The translations under genes were made by a program, and so were the position numbers. From Glycine soja (lineage: Eukaryota > Streptophyta > Magnoliopsida > Fabales > Fabaceae), in contig NC_041019.1 of the NCBI RefSeq assembly GCF_004193775.1, forward strand, positions 15,843,020 to 15,907,019: a DNA stretch of 64,000 bases. The letters are read 5' to 3'. The notes below the pieces were generated by a model. The model saw only the letters and a program-made list of their open reading frames with translations, was not told where the DNA came from and did not search any database. Positions within the stretch are counted from its first letter, which is position 1. Every line of letters begins with the position of its first letter. Shown piece by piece: positions 1 to 12,849 of the stretch.

Positions 1-1260
1 TCTTAGTAAGGACATAATCTGCAGCTTTTGGGAAAGAGCATTCCTTCTCCTCAGAGTCCTCTTGCTTCTAATCATCACAACATTGACATGCTCCCTCTTA
101 GGATTTGGTTTGGGTTGTGAAGAGAGGTTTCCCGCATGCCTTTGTGATAAGAGACATTGTAAGCTAGTCAATTGAGACTCCACCTACTTCATTCTATGAT
201 CATTTTGGGTCATATATTGAAGCATGATTTCTTGAATAGTGGGTTGTCTCTCCACTTGTCTAGGCCTTTTATTTCGCATGGGTTTAGACCTATACATTCC
301 TTGATTTTGCTTGAAGCCTTGTCCTTGATTGAAATTTTTGTTGTACTTATTATAAGAGTTATTTCATCTTCCAACATATTTGTTCTCATCCAAATTTGCA
401 GCTAACTCATCATCAACAGTTCATTCTCCTGGCCCATGCATAATCTCACATCCATCATAGGTTGGGAATAAAGGTGTAGTAATGGGGACTTGAGCTTGAG
501 CTATCATGAGTGTCTCAATCTTCAGTGTTAGAGCTTGCATCTGCTTTCCCAACTCAGTTAGGGGATTATCTTTCTCTACCTGGTTGATACCTTTCTTCAT
601 AATCCTCATATCCCCTAAGTTGTTATATGGGTTAGAGCACATATCTTCAATGATCCTAATGGCATCAACAAGGGGGTTTTAACAAGAGGTTACCCTCACA
701 AGCAACATCTAAACCTGTCCTATTGTGTGAGGACACTCCACCATAGAAAATATGGGCAAGTCTCTGTTGAGTAATGTTGTGGTGTGGACATCTTCTGATC
801 ATCTTTTGCAACCACTTTGAAGCTTCAGGTAGACTCTCTTGATCTCTCTGCTCAACATTTCCAATGTCCCTGATGTATTGATCCATCTTTATGGGAGATA
901 AATACCTTTGTAAAGGCACTTGTGCACTAATTCCATGTAGTGATATTGTTCTCAGATAGTGTGCACAACCAACCCTATGCCTTCCCATTGAGAAAGAAAG
1001 GAAAAACATAGAGTTTAATGTACTCTGCTAGTACACAATTTTGTCTCAACGTGTTGCCAACTTGATGAACTTCCTCAGGTGCTACATAGGATCTTCATAG
1101 GCAGCACCACTGAACGTGTTGTTCTCCAATATTTGTAGGAACCCATGCTTGAAGTCAAATATGACTCCCATATGTAGATTAGGAAGTTGGATGGTGTTGG
1201 CTTCCCCGAGGTAGGGGTCAGATACTCCATAAGTGTCTGAACCTGATTAGCTGCCATTGC
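1..1260 (-). pseudogene. Ty3/gypsy gag remnant, runs off the left edge
   Basis: Minus-strand open pieces at 1257-1075, 1009-665 and 642-421 read as a broken gypsy Gag. The first begins MAANQVQTL, the usual place for a Gag start a little after the primer binding site. The middle piece holds a segment of the retrotransposon gag (capsid) domain: ASKWLQKMIRRCPHHNITQQ followed by a FYGG motif, matching the EAWERYKDLLRRCPHHG-type block known from plant gypsy Gag. The third piece resembles the region after capsid. Stops and frame changes separate the pieces, so no protein is expected. Pol would lie to the left, outside the window. The orientation agrees with the primer site at about 1511-1535 and the LTR beyond it. 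The family call is solid; the exact lineage (Athila/Ogre-like) is inferred. Confidence 0.7.
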
Positions 1261-1510
1261 TCATTCTTATTTCTTCACAGATTCTTGCACAAAGTTTTCG
1301 GATTAGCTTGTCAATATCAGTTTCGTATTGTAGTGATGAATTTTGGGACTTGATTTGCATGCACTAAAAACAGAGGAGAAGATCAAGTGCAACGAGAAAT
1401 AAAAGAATAAAATAAAAATAAATACTAGAAAATTAAATAAATAATAAAAGAATTTCTACAAACAAAACTGTTTGGTTTAATAAAATTAATCTACTTGGAA
1501 ATTTCACAAC

Positions 1511-1537
1511 TAGTCCCCAACAACGATGCCAAAAACC
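1511..1537 (-). other. Primer binding site of the minus-strand gypsy element
   Basis: Read on the minus strand, this stretch is TTTTTGGCATCGTTGTTGGG, a decayed form of the TTTTTGGCGCCGTTGCCGGG block that follows the 5' LTR in many legume Athila/Ogre-type elements. It lies between the LTR (higher coordinates) and gag (lower coordinates), as expected. Confidence 0.55.
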
Positions 1538-2810
1538 TGATGCATAAAATATGTTAGGCTCGCACAAGGCCAAGCTTACCTTACACAATAGTAGTAATGG
1601 ACTAGAAAATTCTAATATTAAACCCAAAGGCCTAGTTATATTCGAAATTAGTAGAGTTTATTAAACTAATATTTAAGGTGATTAAAAACAAGATTTAAAT
1701 ATTTTTATGATTTTGGTTTTTAGAAGAAAACAAATAAAAAAAATGCAAATAGAGGTTTTAAGTGATGAGAAGAATGACCACGAGTTATGACTCACTAGTA
1801 CCAATTTTCCCCCAATCCCAGTCCTAACAAAATTCCTTCCCTAGTTAACTATTGATTCCTAAAGTCAACTAAAGTCTATGATCAAGATCAAAAGATGCTT
1901 TTTGCCTTAAAACAATACCATAATGATCATGGATCTATCAATTTATGTCAAAGGATAAAATATATTTTGGGGATGATTAATTAAAGATTAACTAATCTAT
2001 CAGAGATTACCAAAATAGTTTGATCATGCAATTTGGTGCAAAACATTCTCTACCCAGATCTACCAATTACATGCAAATGATCACTATTATGTAATTAATT
2101 AAGTATTACAATGGATGATTCCAAATAAATAGTAAAAACAAGGAAGAGAATTAATTAACATAAAAAATGATGTATTCAATTAAGAACAAGGAGAGTATTA
2201 CATTTGGATAATTACATCATAATCCTTAAACTAAAGGGACTAGTCGCTCATGATTAAAGCAAAATTAGCAATCATATATGAGATAAATATAGACATATCA
2301 AAAGGTAAGAGTGATGATCATGATTTGTCCTAATAGTGTTGCCTACACTTCGCAACTCTTAAAAACCCTCAACGTTCTCTCAAATTTGTAAGAAGATAAA
2401 AGTAAACAAAAAATAAAAATTACAAAGCTTATAGACCTATGTATATCTTCCTAAAGATGCCAGCCTGAAAAACCTCACTATGGAAGTGATGCTAAAGCTA
2501 TAGGCCATTACGGATTGACTGTGGCCTTCTTGGTTGACCATGACCCTCATGAATTGACCATGATTGTGGTGAGTTTACCACAACCCTCATCATTGAAGCT
2601 ATTTTGTAGGGTTGTTATCATTTTATCGTGGTCATGCTACTTACCACGGTCATGGTAAATGCGCCATGACCGTGATCAAGTGCAGAGTCTTGAAATCTTC
2701 ATAAAATCATAAAATTTCCAACTCTTTCACTCAATTGACTGATTGCACTTCTACAATATAAAACTAGTGTGCAAGCATAAGTTCTAGCAAGAAAATGTAT
2801 GCAAAATGAC
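1538..2810 (-). repeat. Probable 5' LTR of the minus-strand gypsy element
   Basis: On the plus strand the LTR edge next to the primer site starts TGATGCATAA at 1538. The body is non-coding and AT-rich. At about 2460-2690 it contains many short copies of a motif of the type ACCATGACC/GGTCATGGT in both orientations, a style common in legume gypsy LTRs. The outer edge is not fixed; copia-type coding remnants begin by about 2836, so the boundary is placed just before them. No second LTR copy is in the window to confirm the length. Confidence 0.45.
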
Positions 2811-2835
2811 ACAAAAACTCACACAAAATATCACT

Positions 2836-5800
2836 AAAAAAGTGGTTTATGAACATGCTCACAAAGAGTATGAGAACCTGAAAAAGAGTAAACATGATCT
2901 TTAGGTAGAATGTGAAAATCACAAAAAGTCAATAAAATTCTTAAATGATAAGCTTTTAAAGAATGAAATCTTAAAAGGTAAACTTCTAGATGTTGTAAAA
3001 CTTAATGAGGATATTGATACTTTAAAGACAATCTTAAATTTGTTAGAGGAACTTAAAATCTTAACAAATTGTTAAGATATAATAGATGTCCCACAAACAA
3101 ATATGGTCATAGGTATGAGGGACAAATATATGTTCATGATGAGGAAACTATTGTTTGTTATTTCTGTGGCAAAGTAGGACATATCATGTCCAAGTGTAGG
3201 GACTTACCTAAGAAAGGTGTTTCCAATACATTCAAAACTAACAAGAAAGGACCCAAGAAGATTCGGGTACCTAAGGATAAGGTTATTCCTATTCCAGATG
3301 TCTTTAATAACAAGAAAGAGACACGAATTATGGTACATGAACAACGACTGCTTACAACACATGACAAGAGAAATGTGTATGTTCAAATGCCTAACCCTTG
3401 TACATGGTGGAATTGTAACTTTTGGAGATAATAAAAAAAGGAGAATAACAAGAGTGGGTAAGATAGGTATACCTCCATATCCACTTATTGATAATGTTTT
3501 ATTTCTTGAAGGGTTAAAACATAATCTACTGAGCATAAGTCAATTATGTAACCGTGGATATGATGTTTCCTTTAACAAGGATGAGTGTATTGTCCAAAAC
3601 AATGATGGGTCCTTACTTTTTTCTACCAAGAGGAAATGTAATATTTTCTATCAGAAAAGATGATTGGGTGTGGCATAAAAACTTGGTTATGCTAGCTTGA
3701 GGTTAATCTCAAAGCTACAAAAGCATAACCTTGTATGAGGTATACCAAGTATGTTATACAAAGATGATTTACTTTGTGAAGCTTGTCAAAAGGGACAACA
3801 AGTAAAAAAATTATTTTCTAGCAAAAACATTGTTTCCACCTCAAGACCTTTAGAACTACTACTTCTTGATCTATTTGGCCCAACTAGAATAGCCTTCGTA
3901 AGTGGAAAAAAGTATGGACTAGACATAATCTATCGAGCATAAGTCAATTATGTAACCGTGAATATGATGTTTCCTTTAACAAGGATGAGTTTATTGTCCA
4001 AAACAATGACAAGTCCTTACTTTTTTTCTACCAAGAGGAAAGGTAATATTTTCTATCAAAGAAGATCATTGGGTGTGGCATAAAAAACTTGGTCATGCTA
4101 GCTTGAGGTTAATCTCACAACTACAAAAGCATAACCTTGTATGAGGTATACCAAATATGTTATACAAAGATGATTTGCTTTGTGAAGATTGTCAAAGGGA
4201 AAACAAGTATAAAATTTCTTTTCTAGCAAAAACATTGTTTCCACCTTAAGACCTTTAGAACGACTACATCTTGATCTGTTTGGCCCAACTAGAACAACCT
4301 TAGTAAGTGGAAAATGGTATGGACTAGACATAGTGGAAAATTACTCTAGATGGACCTAGGTTATATTCTTGGCCCACAAGGATGAGTCCTTCAGTGTCTT
4401 CTTTAAATTTTGCAAAAGAGTTTAAAACAAAAAAGGAAGTATGCATTACTTCAATCAAAAGCAACCATGGAGGAAAATTTGAAAATGAGAATTTTTAACT
4501 ATTCTATGAGGAAAAGGAAATTCTTCATAACTTTTCAGCTTTAAGAACACTTCAATAAAATGTTGTGGTTGAAAGGAAGAATGGATCATTACAGAAAATG
4601 GTCTGCACCATGCTTAATGATAATTCTACTCCTAAGCACTTATAGGTTAAAGCAGTGAATACTGCCCGTTATTTACAATTAGAATTTACATAAGACCCAT
4701 TATGAAAAAAAACTCTCTATGAATTATGGAAGGGACGAAAACCCAACATATCATACTTCCATCCATTTAGATGTCAATGTTTCATTTCAAACACTAAGGA
4801 AAGTTTGATTCTACGAGTGATAATGGAATATTGTTTGGGTACTCTAAAACATCAAAGGCATATAGAGTATATAACTCTAGAACATGATTTGTTCAAGAAG
4901 TTATCCATGTGAGGTTTAATGACACCAAGGATGATAAGGAATTATCATAGATGAATGAGTCATATGTAGATTTAAGACTAGAAGATGGAATCGAAAACTC
5001 TGTATCATCTAGTCACAACACAGAAACTATAACATCTAATCCACCATTGGATGACCCTCAAGAAGAAGAAAAATAACCAACTGGATGTAACATGAGAAAT
5101 GACCATCTAGAAAGCCAAATCATTGGTGATCTAACAGAAAGAGTCCAAATAAAGCATCGCTTAGGCTTCAAGGTCATACATAATTGATCTCACAAATTGA
5201 ACCCAAACACATAGATGAGACAATGTAAGATGAAAACTTTGTTAAAGCCATAAGAAGCTCGACCTAGATCCAGAAAAATGATGTATGGAAACTAGTGGAG
5301 GTACCTCAAGGACAAGAAGGCTATTGGAGCTAAGTGGGTATTCAGAAATAAATTGGACAAGGATGGTAAGGTTGTGAGAAACAAAACAAGGTTAGTTGCT
5401 AAAGGTTACTGACAATATGAAGGTATTGATTATACTGAAACTTATGCTCTTGTTGCTCGTCTTGAAGCCATACGCATTTTACTATCATTTGTTGCTTATA
5501 GCAATATGAAACTATATCAAATGGACATAAAAAGCACATTTTTAATGGACTCATCCAAGAGGAAATTTACATGGAACAAGCCCCTGGGTTTGAGAGTGAT
5601 ACTTTTTCTCATTGTGTTTTCAAACTTAACAAAACTTTATATGGTCTAAAACAAGCTCCTCGAGCTTGATATGAAAAGTTGAGTTATTTTCTTTTAGAAA
5701 ATGGATTTGAAAGAGGAAAAATGGACAAACTCTGTTTCAGAAAAAACTATAACTGATGGTTTATTTTAATTCATGTTTATGTTGATGATATTATTTTTGG

Positions 5801-6540
5801 TGCTACTAATGAAACTCTTTGTCAAGATTTCTCTAAGTTGATACAAATTGAGTTTGAAATGAGCATGATGGGATAACTAAAATTCTTCCTTGGTCTACAA
5901 ATTAATAAAACAAGCAAAGGCATATATGTTCATTAGACGAAGTATGTGAAGGAGTTATTAAAGAAATTCAAAATGAACAATCCAAAAGAAATGAATCTCC
6001 AATGCATCCAACCACATATCTTGGACTAGATGAGAAATTAAAGAAATTAGACGAAACCCAATATAGAACAATGATTGGGTCTCTCCTGTATCTCATTGTG
6101 TACAAACCTGACATCATGTTCAGTATATGCTTGTGTGCAACATTTCATCATGTTCGGTGGAAGCTGTCACTTTATTGGTGGCAACTTAGTAACTTGGATA
6201 CGTAAGAAAAAAAGGATCAACTACACTATCAGCTGGAAGTTGTTGTGCTTAATTACTTTGGATAAAGAATCAACTAGAAGACTACATCATCTATGAGAGT
6301 AACAATTCTATCTTTTGTGATAACAAAGCTACTATTAGTCTCTAAAAATCCCATATTCCATTCAAGGGCAAAACATATAGAAATTAAACATCCCTTTATA
6401 AGAGGCCATGTTTAGAAAGGGACAATGGACTTACAATTTGTACCTGCTCATGATCAACTTGCTGACATGTTTACAAAACCCCTTATTGGGGAAAGGCTAA
6501 TCCTTCTAAGGAATCAACTTAAAATTGACTTTATAAAGGA
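2836..6540 (+). pseudogene. Degenerate Ty1/copia (Sirevirus-like) gag-pol
   Basis: Domains appear in copia order with many stops and frameshifts. A coiled-coil/Gag tail occurs at about 2850-3070. A zinc knuckle CYFCGKVGHIMSKC follows at about 3153-3194. Integrase zinc-finger and core remnants occur at about 3750-4600, with a TPQQN..VERKN-like block near 4550. Reverse transcriptase lies at about 5320-5860 with GAKWVFRNK, YGLKQAPR and YVDD-type motifs. RNase H remnants are at about 6300-6500. Nothing is open for more than about 150 codons, so the element is dead. The 5' LTR is missing: gypsy LTR sequence abuts the start. The Sirevirus assignment rests on the extra region after pol and on the protein style; it is an inference. 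Confidence 0.8.
3521..4328 (+). repeat. 404-bp tandem duplication inside the degenerate copia element
   Basis: The block starting ATAATCTACTGAGCATAAGT at 3521 recurs as ATAATCTATCGAGCATAAGT at 3925. Both copies run through the same landmarks: AATTATGTAACCGTG, a TTATACAAAGATGATTT block, and AGTGGAAAA(A/T)..TATGGACTAGACATA. The period is 404 bp. The copies differ by scattered changes, so the duplication is not recent. Confidence 0.85.
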
Positions 6541-6936
6541 ATGATTTAATGTTTATAAGTCATATAATTTGACTTAGCGTCCATAGAACTCATCATCCAA
6601 TGAATCTAAGTTAACAACATGTGCATAATGTATGTATCACGTGCATCCAATGTATGGAAGTACTCATATCATAAGCATTGTGTTATTTAAATTAAAACAC
6701 AACATTTTTTTGGTAAGAGAACATTGTAGTGTTTTTGCTAAGTCACCTTTTAAATGGAGGGCCTCATGATTTCATTTCAAAAACCCCTCACCTTTAAAAG
6801 ATCAAAATTTCTAGCCTTCTCTCTCATCAAACCTTCCAATTATAGAAATCCCTAGAATTCATTCTCTTTCACCTGTTATTGCTATCTTTAAACCCTAAAC
6901 ACAAACCCTAGTCCAAAAAGCTTTAACCTTTTCACC

Positions 6937-9900
6937 ATGTCAAGTCGAAGAGAACCATCTTTTTATGAGGAGCCCATTCCCAAGATCAACACAACTTCTA
7001 TCCACACTGAGAATGAAGCCACCATACACATTAAGCACTTTTCGACATTAGCTACCTAGAGAATAATAGTCTGAACCTCAATGAGACCATGCTTTGATGT
7101 GGTATAAGAGGTTTCTACAACAACTGCTCGATTATCCACCCAGAACTGTTCCGAATGTTTTGGCGCAATGTTGAGTTCAAAACTACCTATGCCATAGTCT
7201 CTACTGTTCTTGGAAAAACAATGACTTTATCCATAGAGACCATCTCTTAAGTCACTGAGTGCATGAGGGAAGCGAGCAAATACAATAGCAACTGGGAGAA
7301 GACATATGAAGAACGTATTTCAAGGGATTTCCACAAAAACTTCTCCAAGACCATAGGTAAGAAAAAGGTGGTGTACAATCTATTGTATGATCAAGCAAAG
7401 ATTTGGAAAAATGTTTGCAACTAAAGCATACTGCATAAAATAAGGTCCAAGGACTCTATATAAGACCTACACAAGTTTGTGCTCTTTCATATAATGGAGT
7501 AGATATTGTTTGACCTGCCACAAACCATCTACATCAACATTTTGCGCATCACAAAGCCTATAGATGACCTTAAAGATATCTATTATTCTACTCTACTCAA
7601 CAAACAATTATGGGAGCAAGGTGTTTATCAAGTCTTCAATGGACTAGACGATGCAAGAAGGAATAAGATCATGGTTAAGGGGTCTATGATAGCCAAACAA
7701 TAGAACTTTGGACCTTTAAACATCAAGTCTATGAGGTTGGCTATGAACATAGCTTAAAGAGAGGTTGATCAAGTGGATAAAGAAGAGACAACCAAAAGGA
7801 TAAATGAGCGTATCAAAATTGTGCTAGCTGTTGCTGGTGATGCTTTATCTCAATTTGGTGTTGCCAACAAGATAAACTAAATCATGACATAACAAGCACA
7901 AAAATTAGAGGAGAAGACAGAGTTACTTAGAAAGGATAGATGATGGAAAAAAAACATGACTTTGCACCTATGTCCATCCCCTCCAGCAAGCGTCCACAGG
8001 CTACTTCCACAAAGAGAAGTCCAAAGAAGTAAGTTGTGGAGAAGAACACCCACAAAATACTTAGAGATCTTAATGAAATAGAAAATGAAGAGGTTCCTTA
8101 GCTTCAAAGAAAAAGAAAGAACTTAGCTTAATAATAAGCTCCTTCTACTCCAAATAAAGAAAAAGTTGTTTAGGCAACTCCCTCTGCCAAGGAACCAATC
8201 ATTGTATCCTTTGTGCCAAGAAAGGTGAAGACAAGGGAAACAAGAGCAAACCTTTCTATTATTGAGAAGGATTGGACTCCACCCTCTCCCTCTCAATGAT
8301 CCATTAGCGATGATGTTTCATTTGATGCTTCTATCTTACCACTGTAACGTTGTCCCCTTACACCCCCCAAGACAACGTCCACCTACATCACGAATCAACT
8401 TGGACAAGTTTAAGCACAACAAGAAGATGAAGGCCCCAATGTATGACAAATAAAGATTTCAAGTGGCCTTACTTATTGAAAACAAGCAAAATGGGAATAC
8501 AGGAATTCTTATTCTAGAGATTAGTCTTCATAATCCCTTCCACCATCGTGAATTCGCCATTATTAATTCACTAGAATTACAAGTTATGATTATGAACATA
8601 CTCCATCTCAAGCCAACAAGGCTTTTCCTTTTGAAGCTATAGTGACCTTGGAAGCTTTTTCATGGACGTGACCAATGTATACCAACCTAATCAAGATGAA
8701 ACCTCATTGATTGATCCATGGTAGATAGTAATATGTGCATCCAACTTCACAAAAAGGACTAGAAGCAGAAAGAGAAAAGCTGAAGAAGAGAAAGAAAAAG
8801 AAGCACACTTAAGATCATATTCCTCTATCAACCTTTGACAAAAGCAACATGGATCCAACAATAGAATGTCAACCCCCACAAGTCAGATAGGAGAAGAAGA
8901 TCAACATCTAGACAACTCTACAAAGTTTCTACTAGTGAATCCAGTTGATCTTATTATATCACCTATTGAGTTTTCTATAATTGTTGGGGTACTTGCTTAG
9001 GATGACACATTCAATCAGGCAATTGCATATCCACAAGGCATACATATCATTAGAACCACTAACATCAAGAAAGTTCCTGATCGTTGCTGCCTGTAAAAGA
9101 TGAAGGCAAGAAGAAAGGTTTCAAGTTGTACTATAATGAAGAGATGTATAGCAAAGGACAGAAGGTTGAAGTGGTCAATTATCCTAGAAACAGGAGTTTA
9201 CTATTTAGTGGAAAGAATCTAGTAAAGAAACCATACATTTTTTATGCCATAACCTTCTAGAATCAAATTGTTTGGAATGACACATCAAAGGCATCCTCTT
9301 CCAGATATAATGGTAGTAACAACACACACCACAAAGAGACATTCCAGTGTTGCATCCAGTCAAGACTTACCATTTTGGTGATGCTTGTGTATACTTTGTG
9401 AAAGATGCAGAGGATGATGGTTTCATAGAAAGGATGGAGGCTCTCCCTATCATCTTTAATGATATTGTGTATGACCTTACAAAGATAGATGAAAGGGATT
9501 TTAAGGATCAGGTGATGTAAATCCGTGAAGCATAGAAGCTTGAAAGAGACGTATGGGAGAAAGCCTATCAAGTTGAGGCTGAGGCTTAGAAAGTTGTAGA
9601 AAAAGCTACTAAGGCAAAAACTAAAAAGTAAGCAAAAGAAAACCAACAAGCTTTTGGTGATGCTACCAAAGTTACTAAGGTCTTTATTGATCTCACTATC
9701 TCTGGTGCTTTGCTAAAGAATGAAGGACAAGCAAAATCCATTACTGCTAAGGCTGATGAGGTCGTCCAATTGGTACAACCTTTTCCCGTGCCCAAGCAGT
9801 TTGAACCCTTAAGTGACACACTTCAACTCAAAAAGATGCATCTAATGTAGTATTTCTTTTCACAAGCAACTCGAATGTTGCTCCTATCAACTTTGTTGCC

Positions 9901-10320
9901 CCCTGTGCTCTCTTAGAAGATAAAGTCCAAGTCTTTTTGAATTAGGCCCTGTTAAAGCAAAAGAAAGAAACTCAAGCATTGGTTAACCAAGCTATAGTGC
10001 AATAAAGGGAGGAAATAAGGAAGGAAATATAAGTTTATGCTGAATAACAAAGATTGGAGAGTGAACAATATAAGCAATCAATCTAGACTGTTATTGCTAC
10101 TCAGTTCACCAGTCTATCACAGATGCTTCTATAGAAACTACAACAAGCTCAACAAAACATGATGGGTGTTTTCATCCAACCACCTCTTATCGTCCAACAA
10201 CTACCAACAACTGGACCATCTATTCAACAACAACCAACTCCAAATATCCTACCTGCACCTGTTGAACCAACACCACCACCACCATCTTCACCGCCACTAG
10301 ATCAATGACCTCTACCACTA
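6937..10320 (+). pseudogene. Post-pol (env-like position) region of the Sirevirus-like element
   Basis: After the RNase H end comes a leader of about 400 bp, then a candidate start at 6937 (MSSRREPSFYEEP). A long stretch follows in which reading frames open and close repeatedly. Lysine/glutamate/alanine-rich segments typical of coiled coils occur at about 8750-8830 and 9550-9840. A glutamine/proline-rich end lies at about 10130-10310. In Sireviruses an extra ORF of uncertain function, often called env-like, sits at this position and commonly has coiled coils. Similarity to any particular envelope protein is not visible here. It is thoroughly broken by stops and is not expected to make a protein. 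Confidence 0.5.
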
Positions 10321-10496
10321 CCCAATCATAAGTGGTAGAAGGTTACGAAATTTTGATATATGTAAAAGCACTTTATCTTAAATAATACAAGTGTGGTTTG
10401 GTGCTCATCTATGTGTTATTATTCTATTGTTATATATGTTTTTGCTTGTTTCATTATAAGAACATAATTTGATACATTCATAAAGGTTATTGAACT

Positions 10497-10508
10497 TAGG
10501 GGGGGTTT
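10497..10508 (+). other. Candidate polypurine tract of the Sirevirus-like element
   Basis: A G-rich run (TTAGGGGGGG) directly precedes a TG dinucleotide (TGTAAAACC). This is the arrangement expected where plus-strand priming meets a 3' LTR. The following 500 bp (10509-11050) are AT-rich, non-coding and could be a 3' LTR remnant, but there is no 5' copy in the window to compare. Confidence 0.35.
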
Positions 10509-11056
10509 GTAAAACCGCCTTGAGTGTTTCCTTTATTTCTCACTCATAGTAAAAACTCATTCATGATGCCCTAATATTTTGACTTTGATATATTGTTTAA
10601 ATGACTTATTATTATGAGCCTCTTACTTTCCCCTAGAAGAAAAATTATTTAGACATTTAGGTTCATATTCCCACCTTATTTTGGAGATTCATATCATGTG
10701 GGGAGTTACTATTACCACTATCACAATTGTTATTCTCACTATAAGCCTTAGGCAAATTACCTTACTATTCATTTGACTTTCCTACATCTCCAACCCTTCT
10801 CCTTCCTTTCTCATGACACCCCCAATTTTTCCCATCGTCTCACATTATTTTCTCCTTTCCATTTTCTTCATAGAACCATTTTGGGACGAAATCATGATTT
10901 TGTTGTTGTTTACGAAAACAAAAAAAAAAGAACCATGATTCCTTTTTAATATGTTTTGTTGAGAATGTTTGATTGTTGTCTTATTTATGAATTTACCGAA
11001 TAGTTTTTTTTGTAGAGTACATGGATTGAAATACTTTTATTTTTGATGAAGTTACA

Positions 11057-11530
11057 ATGCCAAGTGGTTGGAAAAAACATGATGATGAAATCCAAGATGC
11101 TTTTTACCATCCCAATCAAGCAGATGGAATGCAAGCAGATAATAATGGTTTGAAAAATGCAAACGAGGAAAATGACATTGATCCCCAACCTAATTACCAT
11201 GAGTTTTCCAATAATTTCATGATTGATGTGGTATATTGATTAATGGATGATTGATTTTATATGCGTGTGTTTTTGTATGTGTGTATTTTGTCACTAAAGG
11301 GAAGAATTTTGTTTTTAGGTATTTGCAGAGAGAAATGATTTGTTCAAGTCGGTTTGAGATCTAGAGAGAGAACTTGGATTTGTTATTGTCATTGAAAGGT
11401 CAAAAATTGGGAGGAAGACCTATGTCGTACTGACGTGTGAAAACAATACAAAGATATGTTAGTTCCCAAATTCATCGAAAGTTAAAAAAATGTGGATATC
11501 TATTTAAATTAAAAGAAAAACCTATGAAAG
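11057..11530 (+). pseudogene. FAR1/MULE-type transposase-like fragment
   Basis: Two open pieces can be joined across a GT-AG intron. The first (11057-11232) is an acidic, Asn-rich leader beginning MPSGWKKHDDEIQDAF and ending ..FMIDVV. It stops at a GTATAT donor; a TTTTAG or TTTGCAG acceptor follows near 11318-11328. The second reads ERNDLFKS..DLERELGFVI and then RKTYVVLTCE. This matches the start of the FAR1 DNA-binding region of FRS/MULE proteins (basic/aromatic, LGFVVVI and GRK..YL.CER style). A stop lies inside that block. Only the first part of the family is present, so it is a fragment. An open run at about 11640-11790 may belong to it but is not recognised. Confidence 0.4.
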
Positions 11531-12391
11531 ACATAGGTTAAAAACTTTAAACATTCCACTTAGGTTCAAATGGTTAGCACAATAATCAAAATACAAAACT
11601 TTATCAGACAAAAGAGTATTAGTGATATGTTTAACAAATTGTTCATGATGAGAATGAAGAAACCATACCAGATGGTGCTATCAATCATGATGACCCATCG
11701 AAGCGCATGAATAATATGTCTTTTGAGTACATGGGCCAAGTTCTAGATTCAATTAGAGAAGAAAGAGTTCAAGCTTTGGCACAAAATTAAGAATTTGTGC
11801 ATTATTGCTATTTGATTTGTGAATTATTTAATTTCTAGTTAGTATATGGTAATGTAAAAATATTTTTTTATATTTAATTTTTAACTTCTCTTTATTTATT
11901 TATTTATTTATTTATTTTTATTTTCACACTTTTATTATTCACATTTACTTAATTTATATCTAGAGGAAAAACATTGATGACAAAATATGAAACAAATAAA
12001 CATTTAAACAATTGTTAGTAACTTGTCTTTATACTTTTTATCTCTCACACTTTTACTATTCATATTTATTAAATTTATAAAAAATACATATTTTTTTTTA
12101 CAAAATATGAAAGAAACCAACATTTAAATAATATTAGTAAATATAAATAACTAACTTCATACCTTTTTTCATAATTTACTATGTAAAAGTTTTTTTTTTT
12201 AATCCAAACAAAATTAATTTTCTCAGCATCATTTTTTCAACAAACTTACCCAAACAAAAATTAATTACAATTATAATCAATTATAACAATAATCAATTAT
12301 GCATATAATCAATTATTGAAATAATTAAATTTTCGCAACTATTTTTTTCACGTATAAATATTAACAGTTAGTATGTTATGTTAGTGGAGAA
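11531..12391. other. AT-rich non-coding stretch with a TTTA microsatellite
   Basis: No gene is supported. A (TTTA)n run of about 30 bases occurs at 11889-11918. The rest is AT-rich spacer with short poly-T tracts. Confidence 0.7.
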
Positions 12392-12798
12392 CATAGTTCT
12401 GAGACCTGGTCTGGCCGGTCGAGGTGGGTCAGTAGCCCAATTAGTGGGTTAGTAATTGGTTCTATTTGACCCGGTATATATTAAATTTAAAATTATGTAT
12501 GTATCTATTATATATAAGTATATAACTAATATTATTTGAGTAAGAAAAGTTCATCTATACTTCAAAATCCAAAATAACAATTGATAATAATGAAACATCA
12601 AAACAATATGGTAGAGATGGTCTATTTTTTTTTTTTGTAAAACCAGCCGGATTGGACCGATCCAACTGGTATCTGGTACCAAACTGGTCGAATTTGGTTG
12701 GGTCATCATAGGTCAATTACGTGACCGATCCAATAATAAAATTGGTCCGATTAGGCCATGATCTGACTGATTGGACCGAATCGGGTTTCACAACTATG
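12392..12798. mobile_element. Small non-autonomous hAT-like element
   Basis: Imperfect terminal inverted repeats: the left end reads CATAGTTCTGAGACCTGG and the right end, reverse-complemented, reads CATAGTTGTGAAACCCGA. Flanks are GTGGAGAA (left) and GAGGAGAA (right), an 8-bp target duplication with one mismatch. That length is the hAT norm. The interior has many GGTC/GACC-type motifs and no coding capacity. Total length is about 407 bp. A poly-C run follows it at 12833-12849. Confidence 0.6.
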
Positions 12799-12832
12799 GA
12801 GGAGAAATTTAAACTGCCCTTCAGTCCCTCTA

Positions 12833-12849
12833 CCCCCCCCCCCCCCCCC
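12833..12849. repeat. Poly-C mononucleotide tract
   Basis: An uninterrupted run of 17 cytosines, unusual in such AT-rich DNA and prone to length polymorphism. Confidence 0.9.
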
